NCBI RefSeq assembly: GCF_001570765.1
Contig: NZ_BCSH01000027.1
Coordinates: 1 to 52,317, forward strand
Direction: 5' to 3'
Source: Nocardiopsis listeri NBRC 13360
Lineage (GTDB): Bacteria; Actinomycetota; Actinomycetes; Streptosporangiales; Streptosporangiaceae
DNA: 52,317 nucleotides
The translations under genes and the position numbers were made by a program. The notes below the pieces were generated by a model that worked only from the letters and a program-made list of their open reading frames with translations, was not told where the DNA came from and made no database searches. Shown piece after piece: positions 12,554-19,615 of the stretch (positions within the stretch are counted from its first letter, which is position 1; each line of letters opens with the position of its first letter).

Positions 12554-12670
12554 CCCGCTTCGCGAAAAATGTGGCCCATTACGGGCAAGTCCAATATCTG
12601 GGCAGAGCAAATCCGGATTGCGACGAGATGTTATAGAAGGAGGTCGGCGCGGTGATGTCGTTTCGGACGC

Positions 12671-13837
12671 CTAATCTCGGCGCTTACGGCCCAGAATCAG
12701 GATGAGCAGGCCTGACACCACCAGCGCGCCCGCGATGACCAGGAGTCCCGACAGCCAGGTGCCGGTCAGGGCCAAGCCGTCCCCCTGGTTTCGGTCCTCT
12801 TCCTTTGGGACCTCTGTCACGACTTCGGGTTCGTCGGTGGTGTCCTCGGTGGGCGCGGTCGCCGGCTCCGGTTCGGGGGGCGCCGGTTCGTCCGCGGTAC
12901 CGGACTCGGCGGGTTCCTCGGCGTGCCAGGTGACCGTCGCGGTGGTGGAACTGGTGGCGATGCCCGGTTCCGCGGTGATGAGCGGCTGGGTGCGCACCCC
13001 CTCGCGGCCGGTGAACAGACGCCCCTCCGGGAGGGGAACGCCCGGGCCGCGCGCGTGCAGGGTGGCCACTCCGGCCGGCACCGACGGGTCGACGTCGAGG
13101 TAGACCTCGTCACCGTCAGAGACCTTCGAGACCTCCTGCCCCTCGGAGTCCACGAGCCAGGACGCGGGTGCGCCGCGCACGGACACCTGCACCTCCCCCT
13201 CACCCGAACTGGACACCGTCAACGGGCCCAAGGGCTCGCCCGGCGTGATCTCCTCCACCTGGGTGGGGGAGATCTCCAACGATCGGGCGGTGGTGCCGCC
13301 CTCGGCCGCCGAACCGCCCTCGACCAAGTGGTCGAAAAGACGCAGCATCTCGTCGGAGTTGCCCTCGGAGTCGAGGTCCACCTCGTCCAACACGTGCCAC
13401 AACGCGGCCTGGGTGGCGGCGATCGCCGTGTGCTCCTCAAGGGCCGGTAACCCGGCTTCGGAGGCCAACGACGTCAGCGGCAGGTTGGGGTAGGAGTGAC
13501 GCACGATCCAGTTCGCGCGGTCGGCCGGCTCCTTCTCCCGGGCCGTGTCCGTCCACTCCGGACGGTCGGCCCACGCGGACTCGACGTAGGCGGTGCTCGG
13601 GCGCACCTCCTCGTCCACCATCATCGCGTAGGCCCGCACGGAGTCCTCGTCGGCCACACGCAGGCTGAACAGGGCGGTCTGTAGTTCCCGGCCGTCTTCG
13701 AGCAGGACCGGGGAACCCGCCATCGGGTCGCGGTCCACGCGCGAGAAACCGTCAGCGTGGACCGGTGAAGTGGAAAGGGCGCCGATCAGCGTGCTCGCGC
13801 AAAGCAACGCGGCGCACCGACGCAGGATGCCGGACAT
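12671..13837 (-). CDS. TQXA-like surface protein lacking the thioester cysteine, LAxTG anchor (member 4)
   Basis: 388 residues from ATG 13837 with GGGAGCG upstream. It has a signal peptide (AALLCASTLIGALSTSPVHA), a TQXA-like domain, the stalk ending QPLITAEPG, a Pro/Glu/Thr spacer, the sorting motif LALTG, a membrane helix and the tail GRKRRD. The glutamine block is kept (Q143 in AATQAALWHVL). At the position of the partner cysteine, where the three paralogues read YCID, this protein reads YAMM with Ala71 encoded by GCG. No Cys-Gln thioester can form there. It is the most diverged of the four and is divergent to gatB across a 247-bp gap. Confidence 0.87.
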   Translation of the reverse strand: MSGILRRCAALLCASTLIGALSTSPVHADGFSRVDRDPMAGSPVLLEDGRELQTALFSLRVADEDSVRAYAMMVDEEVRPSTAYVESAWADRPEWTDTAREKEPADRANWIVRHSYPNLPLTSLASEAGLPALEEHTAIAATQAALWHVLDEVDLDSEGNSDEMLRLFDHLVEGGSAAEGGTTARSLEISPTQVEEITPGEPLGPLTVSSSGEGEVQVSVRGAPASWLVDSEGQEVSKVSDGDEVYLDVDPSVPAGVATLHARGPGVPLPEGRLFTGREGVRTQPLITAEPGIATSSTTATVTWHAEEPAESGTADEPAPPEPEPATAPTEDTTDEPEVVTEVPKEEDRNQGDGLALTGTWLSGLLVIAGALVVSGLLILILGRKRRD

Positions 13838-14084
13838 GCGGGCGCTCCCGTGCGGAAGGGCGGTTGGGGCGACCCTGCCCCGACCGGCGAATTCGTGTTT
13901 CCTGGCAATCAAGACTAACGGTCCGGCACCCTGGGTGACGGTAGATCTCCTCCTTAGCGGCCCAATCGTGTGCTCGCCGTGACATCCGTTTGTCCCGCGA
14001 GAGTCGGGGACGGGCACAGAGGGCCCCTCGACCTCGGTAGGCTGACCTGGAAGGTATGTCCTCTACTGAAACGGGTTTGCGGCG

Positions 14085-15596
14085 ATGGCCCACGCGGTAA
14101 CTCCTAGCTTCGAGCAGGCGCTGACCAGGTACGAGCCTGTGCTCGGCCTGGAGACCCACATCGAACTGGGCACCGCCTCCAAGATGTTCTGCTCATGCCC
14201 GACCGCGTTCGGTGCCGAGCCCAACACCCAGGTGTGCCCGGTGTGTCTGGCCTTCCCCGGCTCCTTGCCGGTGGTCAACGAGAAGGCGGTGGAGGGCGCG
14301 ATCCGTCTGGGGTTGGCGCTCGATTGCTCCATCGCCCCGTGGGGCAGGTTCGCGCGGAAGAACTACTTCTACCCGGACATGCCGAAGAACTACCAGATCT
14401 CCCAGTACGACGAGCCGATCTGCGTCGACGGGCACCTGGACGTCACGGTCGACACCCCCGACGGCCCGCGCGAGTTCCGTATCGAGATCGAGCGCGTGCA
14501 CATGGAGGAGGACACCGGCAAGTCCTCCCACGTGGGCGGTTCCACCGGGCGGATCCACGGCGCCAGCCACTCCAACGTGGACTACAACCGCGCCGGCATC
14601 CCGTTGCTGGAGATCGTCACCAAGCCCATCACCGGTACCGGTGAGCTCGCCCCGCTGGTGGCCCGCGCCTACGCGGCCGAGCTGCGCGACCTGGTCCGTT
14701 CCCTGGGCATCTCCGACGTGCGCATGGAGGAGGGCTCCATGCGCTGCGACGTGAACGTGTCCATCAACGAGATCGGCGCCTCGCAGTGGGGCACCCGTAG
14801 CGAGACCAAGAACGTCAACTCGCTGCGCTCGGTGGAACGCTCCGTGAGCTCGGAGATCGAGCGTCAGGCCGGCGTGCTCGAAGCGGGGGAGCGCGTGGTC
14901 CAGGAGACCCGTCACTTCCAGGAGCACCTGGGGCGTAGCACCTCGGGCCGCTCCAAGGAGGAGGCCCAGGACTACCGCTACTTCCCGGACCCCGACCTGG
15001 TCCCGGTCGCTCCGTCGGCCGAGTGGGTCGAGGAGCTGCGCGCCACCCTGCCCGAGCTGCCCGCCGCCCAGCGCGCCCGGATCAAGACCGAGTGGAAGCT
15101 CACCGACACCGAGCTGCGCGACCTGGTCAACGCCGACGCCATCGCCTTGGTGGAGGCCACCGTCGCCGAGGGCGCCCCCTCCGCCGAGGCCCGCAAGCTG
15201 TGGCTGAACGAGCTCTCGCGCCGCGCGACCGAGCAGGAGGTGGAGCTGGGCGTGCTGCCCATCACCCCCGCCCAGGTGGCCCGGATCATCGCGCTGGTCG
15301 CCGAGGGTACGCTCACCAACAAGCTCGCCCGTCAGGTGGTCGAGGGCGTCCTGGCCGGCGAGGGCGAGCCCGACGCCGTGGTGGAGGCACGCGGTCTCAA
15401 GGTCGTCAGCGACGACGGTGCGCTCGGTGTGGCAGTCGACGAGGCGATCGCGGCCAACCCCGACGCCGCGGACAAGGTGCGCGGTGGCAAGGTCGCCGCG
15501 GCCGGCGCCCTGGTCGGCGCGGTCATGAAGGCCACTCGTGGTCAGGCCGACGCGGGCCGGGCCCGCGAACTCATCCTGGAGAAGCTCGCCGGCTGA
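14085..15596 (+). CDS. gatB: aspartyl/glutamyl-tRNA amidotransferase subunit B
   Basis: GatB holds the kinase/transamidase site that activates the misacylated Glu- or Asp-tRNA. The 503-residue protein starts with the conserved [13 protein letters not shown] and has the zinc-binding cysteines CSCP...CPVC, then [30 protein letters not shown] and the C-terminal YqeY-like tail. The ATG start is 247 bp from the divergent member 4 gene; TAGGCT near 14037 is a possible -10. It must work with gatC-gatA, from which it is separated by the thioester-protein cluster, so it is transcribed on its own. A strong terminator follows. Confidence 0.97.
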   Translation: MAHAVTPSFEQALTRYEPVLGLETHIELGTASKMFCSCPTAFGAEPNTQVCPVCLAFPGSLPVVNEKAVEGAIRLGLALDCSIAPWGRFARKNYFYPDMPKNYQISQYDEPICVDGHLDVTVDTPDGPREFRIEIERVHMEEDTGKSSHVGGSTGRIHGASHSNVDYNRAGIPLLEIVTKPITGTGELAPLVARAYAAELRDLVRSLGISDVRMEEGSMRCDVNVSINEIGASQWGTRSETKNVNSLRSVERSVSSEIERQAGVLEAGERVVQETRHFQEHLGRSTSGRSKEEAQDYRYFPDPDLVPVAPSAEWVEELRATLPELPAAQRARIKTEWKLTDTELRDLVNADAIALVEATVAEGAPSAEARKLWLNELSRRATEQEVELGVLPITPAQVARIIALVAEGTLTNKLARQVVEGVLAGEGEPDAVVEARGLKVVSDDGALGVAVDEAIAANPDAADKVRGGKVAAAGALVGAVMKATRGQADAGRARELILEKLAG

Positions 15597-15673
15597 GTCG
15601 AGGTTCGCGCCTTGGACCCGGCACCCGCAACGGTGCCGATCCGTGGCTTACACGGAGCCTTCCAGGCTTCATG

Positions 15674-15718
15674 CGGCGTCGTGGGGGCACGAGGGGCCCC
15701 ACGACGCCGATCCTTTTT
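15674..15718 (+). terminator. Rho-independent terminator of gatB
   Basis: Stem CGGCGTCGTGGGG / CCCCACGACGCCG followed by ATCCTTTTT, 78 bp after the gatB stop. Confidence 0.85.
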
Positions 15719-15749
15719 GAGGGGCGGGTCCGGGGTGGGACGAACCTGA

Positions 15750-15822
15750 AACCAAGGTGACCGAGAGTAGGCGTTCCGTCGCCATCTCTCAGCCGGTCCT
15801 CAATCGCCGTGTGACCTTGGTT
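15750..15822. other. inverted repeat in the gap before the second GGDEF-EAL gene
   Basis: AACCAAGGT (15750-15758) is an exact inverted match to ACCTTGGTT (15814-15822), with GAGAG/CTCTC pairing inside. It could fold into a long hairpin in the DNA or in a 5' leader. Apart from this and the gatB terminator, the gap 15597-15936 shows no gene. It does not match the known c-di-GMP riboswitch core. Confidence 0.4.
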
Positions 15823-15936
15823 GCGTAGGGTGTCCATGCATGGGGGTGCGTGCGTTCCACCGCGTCCTGAGTCGAGAAATACACGAGGTGGGTGCTCCAT
15901 GTCCGAGGAGAGAGCCAGGCGTTGGGGAGGCCCCTG

Positions 15937-18642
15937 ATGGGTCTCAGGGCACGTCGGCTTGCGGTGTTCGGTTTGGGCGCGCTCTTTCTCCTCTACGTCC
16001 TCGGGACGTTGATCCCGGCGGGGGAGAGCACGGTCGCGGACGCCCTCGGGCAGTGGCCCGGGGCCGTGGTCGCGGGTGGCGCGGGCGCGTCCCTGTTGTT
16101 GGCCGCCAAACGGTGGGCTCGAACCGGGGCCGACCGGGACGCGCACGTCGACGGGGCGGACGGTCCGGCCGCGTTGAGGTTCCTCGGTTTCTCGTCTCTG
16201 GCCTGGTGCGCGAGTGCCTTGACCCACGCCATCACCCGGACGTTCAGTACCGGATCGGTCTTCTCCCTCACCCTGGGGGATCTGTTCGCCTTGGCGGCGC
16301 TGCCTCTCTTCGTGATCGGTTTCACCAAGTTCGCGCCTTGGCCGGGCGGACTGCGTACGGCGATCCGGCACATCACCGACAGTTACGTGTGCGCTGCCGC
16401 GGTCTTCTCCGTGGTGTGGGTCCTGCTGTTCTCGCCGTTGTACGAGGAGCTGGGCCAAGGAGCGGGGCTGCTCGGGTTCGCGCTGGTGTACCCGGTGGCC
16501 GACATCGTGGTGTTGTGTCTGCTCATCCCGCTGGTGTTCATGTCGCCGCACAGCACCCGGCGCGCGGTGCTGGTGGCGACCGGAGCCCTCATCGCCATCG
16601 CCGCCTCCGACATGATCGGCGCGGTCACCCGCCTCACCGGGCCGCCGGTGGCCGGGGGGATCGAACAGCCGGTGCGGTTCCTGGGCTTCGCGCTGTTGGG
16701 CGCGCTTCCGTGGCTGGTGGAGCATCGGCCGGGCGCCGAGCCACGCCGGATCACCGGACGTGGGCTGTACCGGTTCGCCCCCGAGTTCGCCGCCTTGGCC
16801 GCGATCCTGGCCGCCACCGTCGTGCTCACCGCCGGGGCGTTGCGGATGTCCGAGGTCGCCGTGGTCCTGCCGATCGCCGCGGGCACCGCCGTGATCGTGC
16901 TCGTGGTGCGCGTACTGGGAATGCTGGAGGAGAACGCCACCCTCACCCGCATGGTCCGCAACCGTGAGGGGCACTTCAACGAACTGGCCCGCAACAGCGG
17001 CGACGTCATCCTGGTGTTGGACCGCGACGGCGGGGTGTTCTACCTCAGCCCGGGCACGGCCGAGGCGTTCGGCTACCGGCTGGACGACGTGCTCGCCGCG
17101 CCGGTGACCACGCTCATCCACCCCGAGGACCTGTCGCGCACCAACGCCGTCCTGGACCTGTTCGGCCAACGCAGCGGCCAGGGGGTGCACCTGCGGCTAC
17201 GGGTACGGGCCGCGGACGGGACCTGGCGGCACACCGAGTCCACCGTCTCGCTCTACGAACAGCCCGGCGAACCCGACCGACTGCTGGTGACCACCCGCGA
17301 CATCAGTGCGCAGGTGGCCCTACAGGACCAGGTGGAACACCTGACCTTCCACGATGGTGTGACGGGCCTGCCCAACCGGGCCTACCTGGAGGAGCGGGCC
17401 AGCGACGTGCTGGCGCACCGGGCCATCAACGACGAGCACACGGGCGACGTCGCGGTGATCTTCCTGGACCTGGACGGGTTCACGTCGGTCAACGACTCCG
17501 CCGGACACGTGCGGGGCGACCACATGCTGGGGCAGGCCGCGCGTCGCTTGCGCGGTGAACTGGACTCCAACGCCACCCTGGCGCGCTGGGGCGGCGACGA
17601 GTTCGCGGTCCTGGTCGAGGACGTTCCCAAGGCCCAGCGCGTGGTGGACCTGGCCGAACGTCTGGGCCGGGTGATCGCCTCCGAACCCTTCCAAGTGGCC
17701 GACCGCGACATCCTGCTGACCGCGAGCATCGGGGTGGCCTTCGCCGAACCCGCCACGGACAGCGGTGAGCTGCTGCGCAACGCCGACGTGGCGATGACCC
17801 GCGCCAAGGAGCGCGGCGCGGGCAACGTCGAGGTCTACGCGGCCCACATGCACGACATGGTCGTGTCCCGGCTGGAGCTGCAGATCCGGCTGCGCCAGGC
17901 GCTCAGCAACGGCGAGTTCTTCCTGGAGTACCAGCCGATCGTGGACCTTGGGACGTCCCAGGTCACCGCGGTGGAGGCGTTGGTGCGTTGGGACCGTGAC
18001 GGCGAAATCGTCGGCCCGGACGCGTTCATCGGCGCGGTCGAGGAGTCGGGCCTGATCGTGCCGCTGGGGGAGTGGATCCTGCGTGAGGCCTGCGAGAAGG
18101 TCGCCGTGTGGCGGGTCTCGGACTGGGACATCGGCCTGTCGGTGAACCTCTCGGTCAAGCAGGTGCTGTCGCCCCGCTTCGTGCGCACCGTGGAGGGCGT
18201 CCTCAACGAGACGGGCCTGTCCTCGGAGGTGTTGACCTTGGAGGTGGACGAGGAGGTCCTCCTCGACGACCAGGGTGACGCGGTGGAGCGCCTCGGTGAG
18301 CTCCGTGGGCTGGGTGTTCGGCTGGCCATCGACGACTACGGCATGGGGTACGCGTCCCTGGCGCACCTGCGGGAGCTGAGCGTGGACGCCATCAAGATCG
18401 ATCCTTCGTTCATCGCCGACCTGGGCCGCGACGACACGGTCACACTGCTCACCCACACGATCGTCCAACTGGGACGGGACCTGGGCGTCCAGGTGGTCGC
18501 CGAGGGCATCGAACGCCCCGAGCAACTGGAGCAGCTGCGGGTGATGGGCTGTGACCACGGCCAGGGCTTCCTGGTGGCCCGCCCGATGCCCGCGAGCGGA
18601 GTGGAGTCCCTCGTCGGTGGCGAAGCCGGCGTCAACCTGTAG
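15937..18642 (+). CDS. membrane PAS-GGDEF-EAL cyclic di-GMP turnover protein
   Basis: 901 residues from ATG 15937, with an excellent GGGGAGG six bases upstream; earlier in-frame ATGs lack one. The first 330 or so residues form about nine to ten membrane helices. A PAS/PAC sensor follows (LARNSGDVILVLDRDGGVFY to LLVTTRDIS), then GGDEF at 552-556 with DLDGFTSVND, and EAL at 680-682. The RxxD inhibitory site before GGDEF is missing, unlike the protein at 4291. EAL residues appear intact (EALVRW, SVNLS, AIDDYGMGY, IKID, AEGIE, GQGF). It likely makes or degrades c-di-GMP in response to a PAS-bound signal. No gene follows within an operon. Confidence 0.93.
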   Translation: MGLRARRLAVFGLGALFLLYVLGTLIPAGESTVADALGQWPGAVVAGGAGASLLLAAKRWARTGADRDAHVDGADGPAALRFLGFSSLAWCASALTHAITRTFSTGSVFSLTLGDLFALAALPLFVIGFTKFAPWPGGLRTAIRHITDSYVCAAAVFSVVWVLLFSPLYEELGQGAGLLGFALVYPVADIVVLCLLIPLVFMSPHSTRRAVLVATGALIAIAASDMIGAVTRLTGPPVAGGIEQPVRFLGFALLGALPWLVEHRPGAEPRRITGRGLYRFAPEFAALAAILAATVVLTAGALRMSEVAVVLPIAAGTAVIVLVVRVLGMLEENATLTRMVRNREGHFNELARNSGDVILVLDRDGGVFYLSPGTAEAFGYRLDDVLAAPVTTLIHPEDLSRTNAVLDLFGQRSGQGVHLRLRVRAADGTWRHTESTVSLYEQPGEPDRLLVTTRDISAQVALQDQVEHLTFHDGVTGLPNRAYLEERASDVLAHRAINDEHTGDVAVIFLDLDGFTSVNDSAGHVRGDHMLGQAARRLRGELDSNATLARWGGDEFAVLVEDVPKAQRVVDLAERLGRVIASEPFQVADRDILLTASIGVAFAEPATDSGELLRNADVAMTRAKERGAGNVEVYAAHMHDMVVSRLELQIRLRQALSNGEFFLEYQPIVDLGTSQVTAVEALVRWDRDGEIVGPDAFIGAVEESGLIVPLGEWILREACEKVAVWRVSDWDIGLSVNLSVKQVLSPRFVRTVEGVLNETGLSSEVLTLEVDEEVLLDDQGDAVERLGELRGLGVRLAIDDYGMGYASLAHLRELSVDAIKIDPSFIADLGRDDTVTLLTHTIVQLGRDLGVQVVAEGIERPEQLEQLRVMGCDHGQGFLVARPMPASGVESLVGGEAGVNL

Positions 18643-18715
18643 CACGAACCATCCTCGAACCGGATATAGCGCCGTTCACCTGCGGAGACACGGATACGGG
18701 CGCTAATTCTCCGTC

Positions 18716-19207
18716 ATGCCCTCTCATCAGCACGAGTTCCCACTCGACCTGATCCGCAACGATCCTGGCTCGGTGGTCGAACTCCTCGAGGAGATCTCCG
18801 GCGAGCCACTGCCGGAGCACACCCGGGTCCGATGTGACTCCACCGAGGCCACGAGCACGGCGCCGACCCACCTGACCTCGGATTCGGTGGTGGTCTGCGA
18901 ACGGCCGCCCTACCCGTACGAGAAGCGGGACGCTCCGGTTCCCGTTGTGGGGATCATCGTCGAACTCCAGAATCGGCCCGACCGCCGCAAGTACTGTCGA
19001 TGGCCCGCCTACGTGGCCAACACCCGGCTACGGCCGGCATGCCCGGTGGTGCTCTTGGCCCTCTCCGTCGCGGCTCCCGGCGCATTGGAGAAGCTCATCA
19101 TGCTGAAGGACTACGAGTTCAAGACCGAGCTGATCGGGCGGCCTTTCCGAGAGGGGCGCGTGGAGGGGCGCGTGGACGGGCCTGTCGAGGACCTCTTCGG
19201 GGAGTAG
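18716..19207 (+). CDS. shortened PD-(D/E)XK-like hypothetical protein
   Basis: 163 residues. The opening (MPSHQHEFPLDLIRNDPGSV...ELL), the SDSVVV block, then GIIVELQ followed by RRKYCRWPAYVANTR and CPVVLLALSV recall a large actinobacterial orphan family with a PD-(D/E)XK nuclease-like core. From memory, that family is usually nearer 280-300 residues. Here the text jumps from the core straight to a C-terminal-like YEFKTELIGRPFREGRVEGRV stretch and ends early, so an internal deletion and C-terminal loss are likely. I cannot tell whether it is functional. It stands alone between the GGDEF-EAL gene and the ilv operon. Confidence 0.55.
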   Translation: MPSHQHEFPLDLIRNDPGSVVELLEEISGEPLPEHTRVRCDSTEATSTAPTHLTSDSVVVCERPPYPYEKRDAPVPVVGIIVELQNRPDRRKYCRWPAYVANTRLRPACPVVLLALSVAAPGALEKLIMLKDYEFKTELIGRPFREGRVEGRVDGPVEDLFGE

Positions 19208-19249
19208 TCCGGGATGGACTGGCGAGTCCGACTCAGGGTGGATGTGTCC

Positions 19250-19290
19250 GACCCCTGTCACGTGTTCTGTGTTACACGCGGCAGGGGTCC
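19250..19290 (+). terminator. probable terminator upstream of the ilv operon
   Basis: GACCCCTG and CAGGGGTC pair around an inner ACGTGT/ACACG region, followed by CTTCGT. It insulates the 18716-19207 gene from the ilv leader. Confidence 0.5.
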
Positions 19291-19365
19291 TTCGTGCATA
19301 TGTGCAGGCCAGGGCGTTTCTCGGTGGTGCGAGTCTCGCCGGATACTGAAATCGGCGTCTTGCAT

Positions 19366-19375
19366 GGTGAGACAA
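19366..19375 (+). promoter_or_regulatory. operator-like 10-mer GGTGAGACAA upstream of ilvB
   Basis: The same 10-mer occurs upstream of cimA (32398-32407) and, inverted, upstream of leuB (29293-29302). Here and at cimA it ends exactly 13 nt before the -35 element. The regulator is unknown; NdgR, encoded in this window, is a candidate. Confidence 0.6.
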
Positions 19376-19388
19376 TATGTGGAACCGG

Positions 19389-19418
19389 TTGACGCGAACG
19401 GGCTCTTTCGGCCAATGT
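19389..19418 (+). promoter_or_regulatory. ilvB operon promoter
   Basis: TTGACG (19389-19394) and CAATGT (19413-19418) are 18 bp apart. The expected start of transcription, six to eight bases on, coincides with the GTG of the leader peptide at 19426, so the leader peptide would be translated leaderless. Confidence 0.55.
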
Positions 19419-19425
19419 TGACAGC

Positions 19426-19476
19426 GTGCAGAACAACCTCCTGATTCTCGTACTTGGTCGGCGCGCAGCCCACTGA
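19426..19476 (+). CDS. ilvB leader peptide (attenuator peptide)
   Basis: A 16-codon ORF reads [16 protein letters not shown] and stops. Six consecutive codons specify Leu, Leu, Ile, Leu, Val, Leu, the end products of the pathway. The stop falls inside the first arm of a perfect 10-bp hairpin and a terminator follows. This is the classical layout for ribosome-mediated attenuation: stalling at scarce Leu/Ile/Val tRNAs would favour read-through into ilvB. There is no Shine-Dalgarno sequence and the promoter spacing suggests GTG is the first transcribed codon. It is too short for standard gene finders. Confidence 0.8.
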   Translation: MQNNLLILVLGRRAAH

Positions 19477-19532
19477 GTTTCTTCTGCTGCGCGCCACCCC
19501 TCGACCGCCACCGGGCGGTGGGGGTTTTTTTA
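19460..19532 (+). promoter_or_regulatory. ilvB transcription attenuator
   Basis: GGCGCGCAGC (19460-19469) pairs perfectly with GCTGCGCGCC (19486-19495). A second hairpin from CCGCCACCGGGCGGTGG is followed by GGGG and seven T (the tract at about 19525-19531). The CCACC after the first hairpin can alternatively pair with the GGTGG of the terminator, giving an antiterminator. The first arm overlaps the end of the leader peptide. Confidence 0.75.
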
Positions 19533-19615
19533 TTGCCGCACCAGGCCATGAGACCGGAAACCACCACTTCCAGAGCCCCCACCGCCGCTCTGGGACATCG
19601 CTGAAGGATCTTGAG

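Noticed and set aside
15597..15936. Possible c-di-GMP riboswitch before the GGDEF-EAL gene
   Set aside because: The conserved riboswitch core is absent; only a simple inverted repeat is seen.
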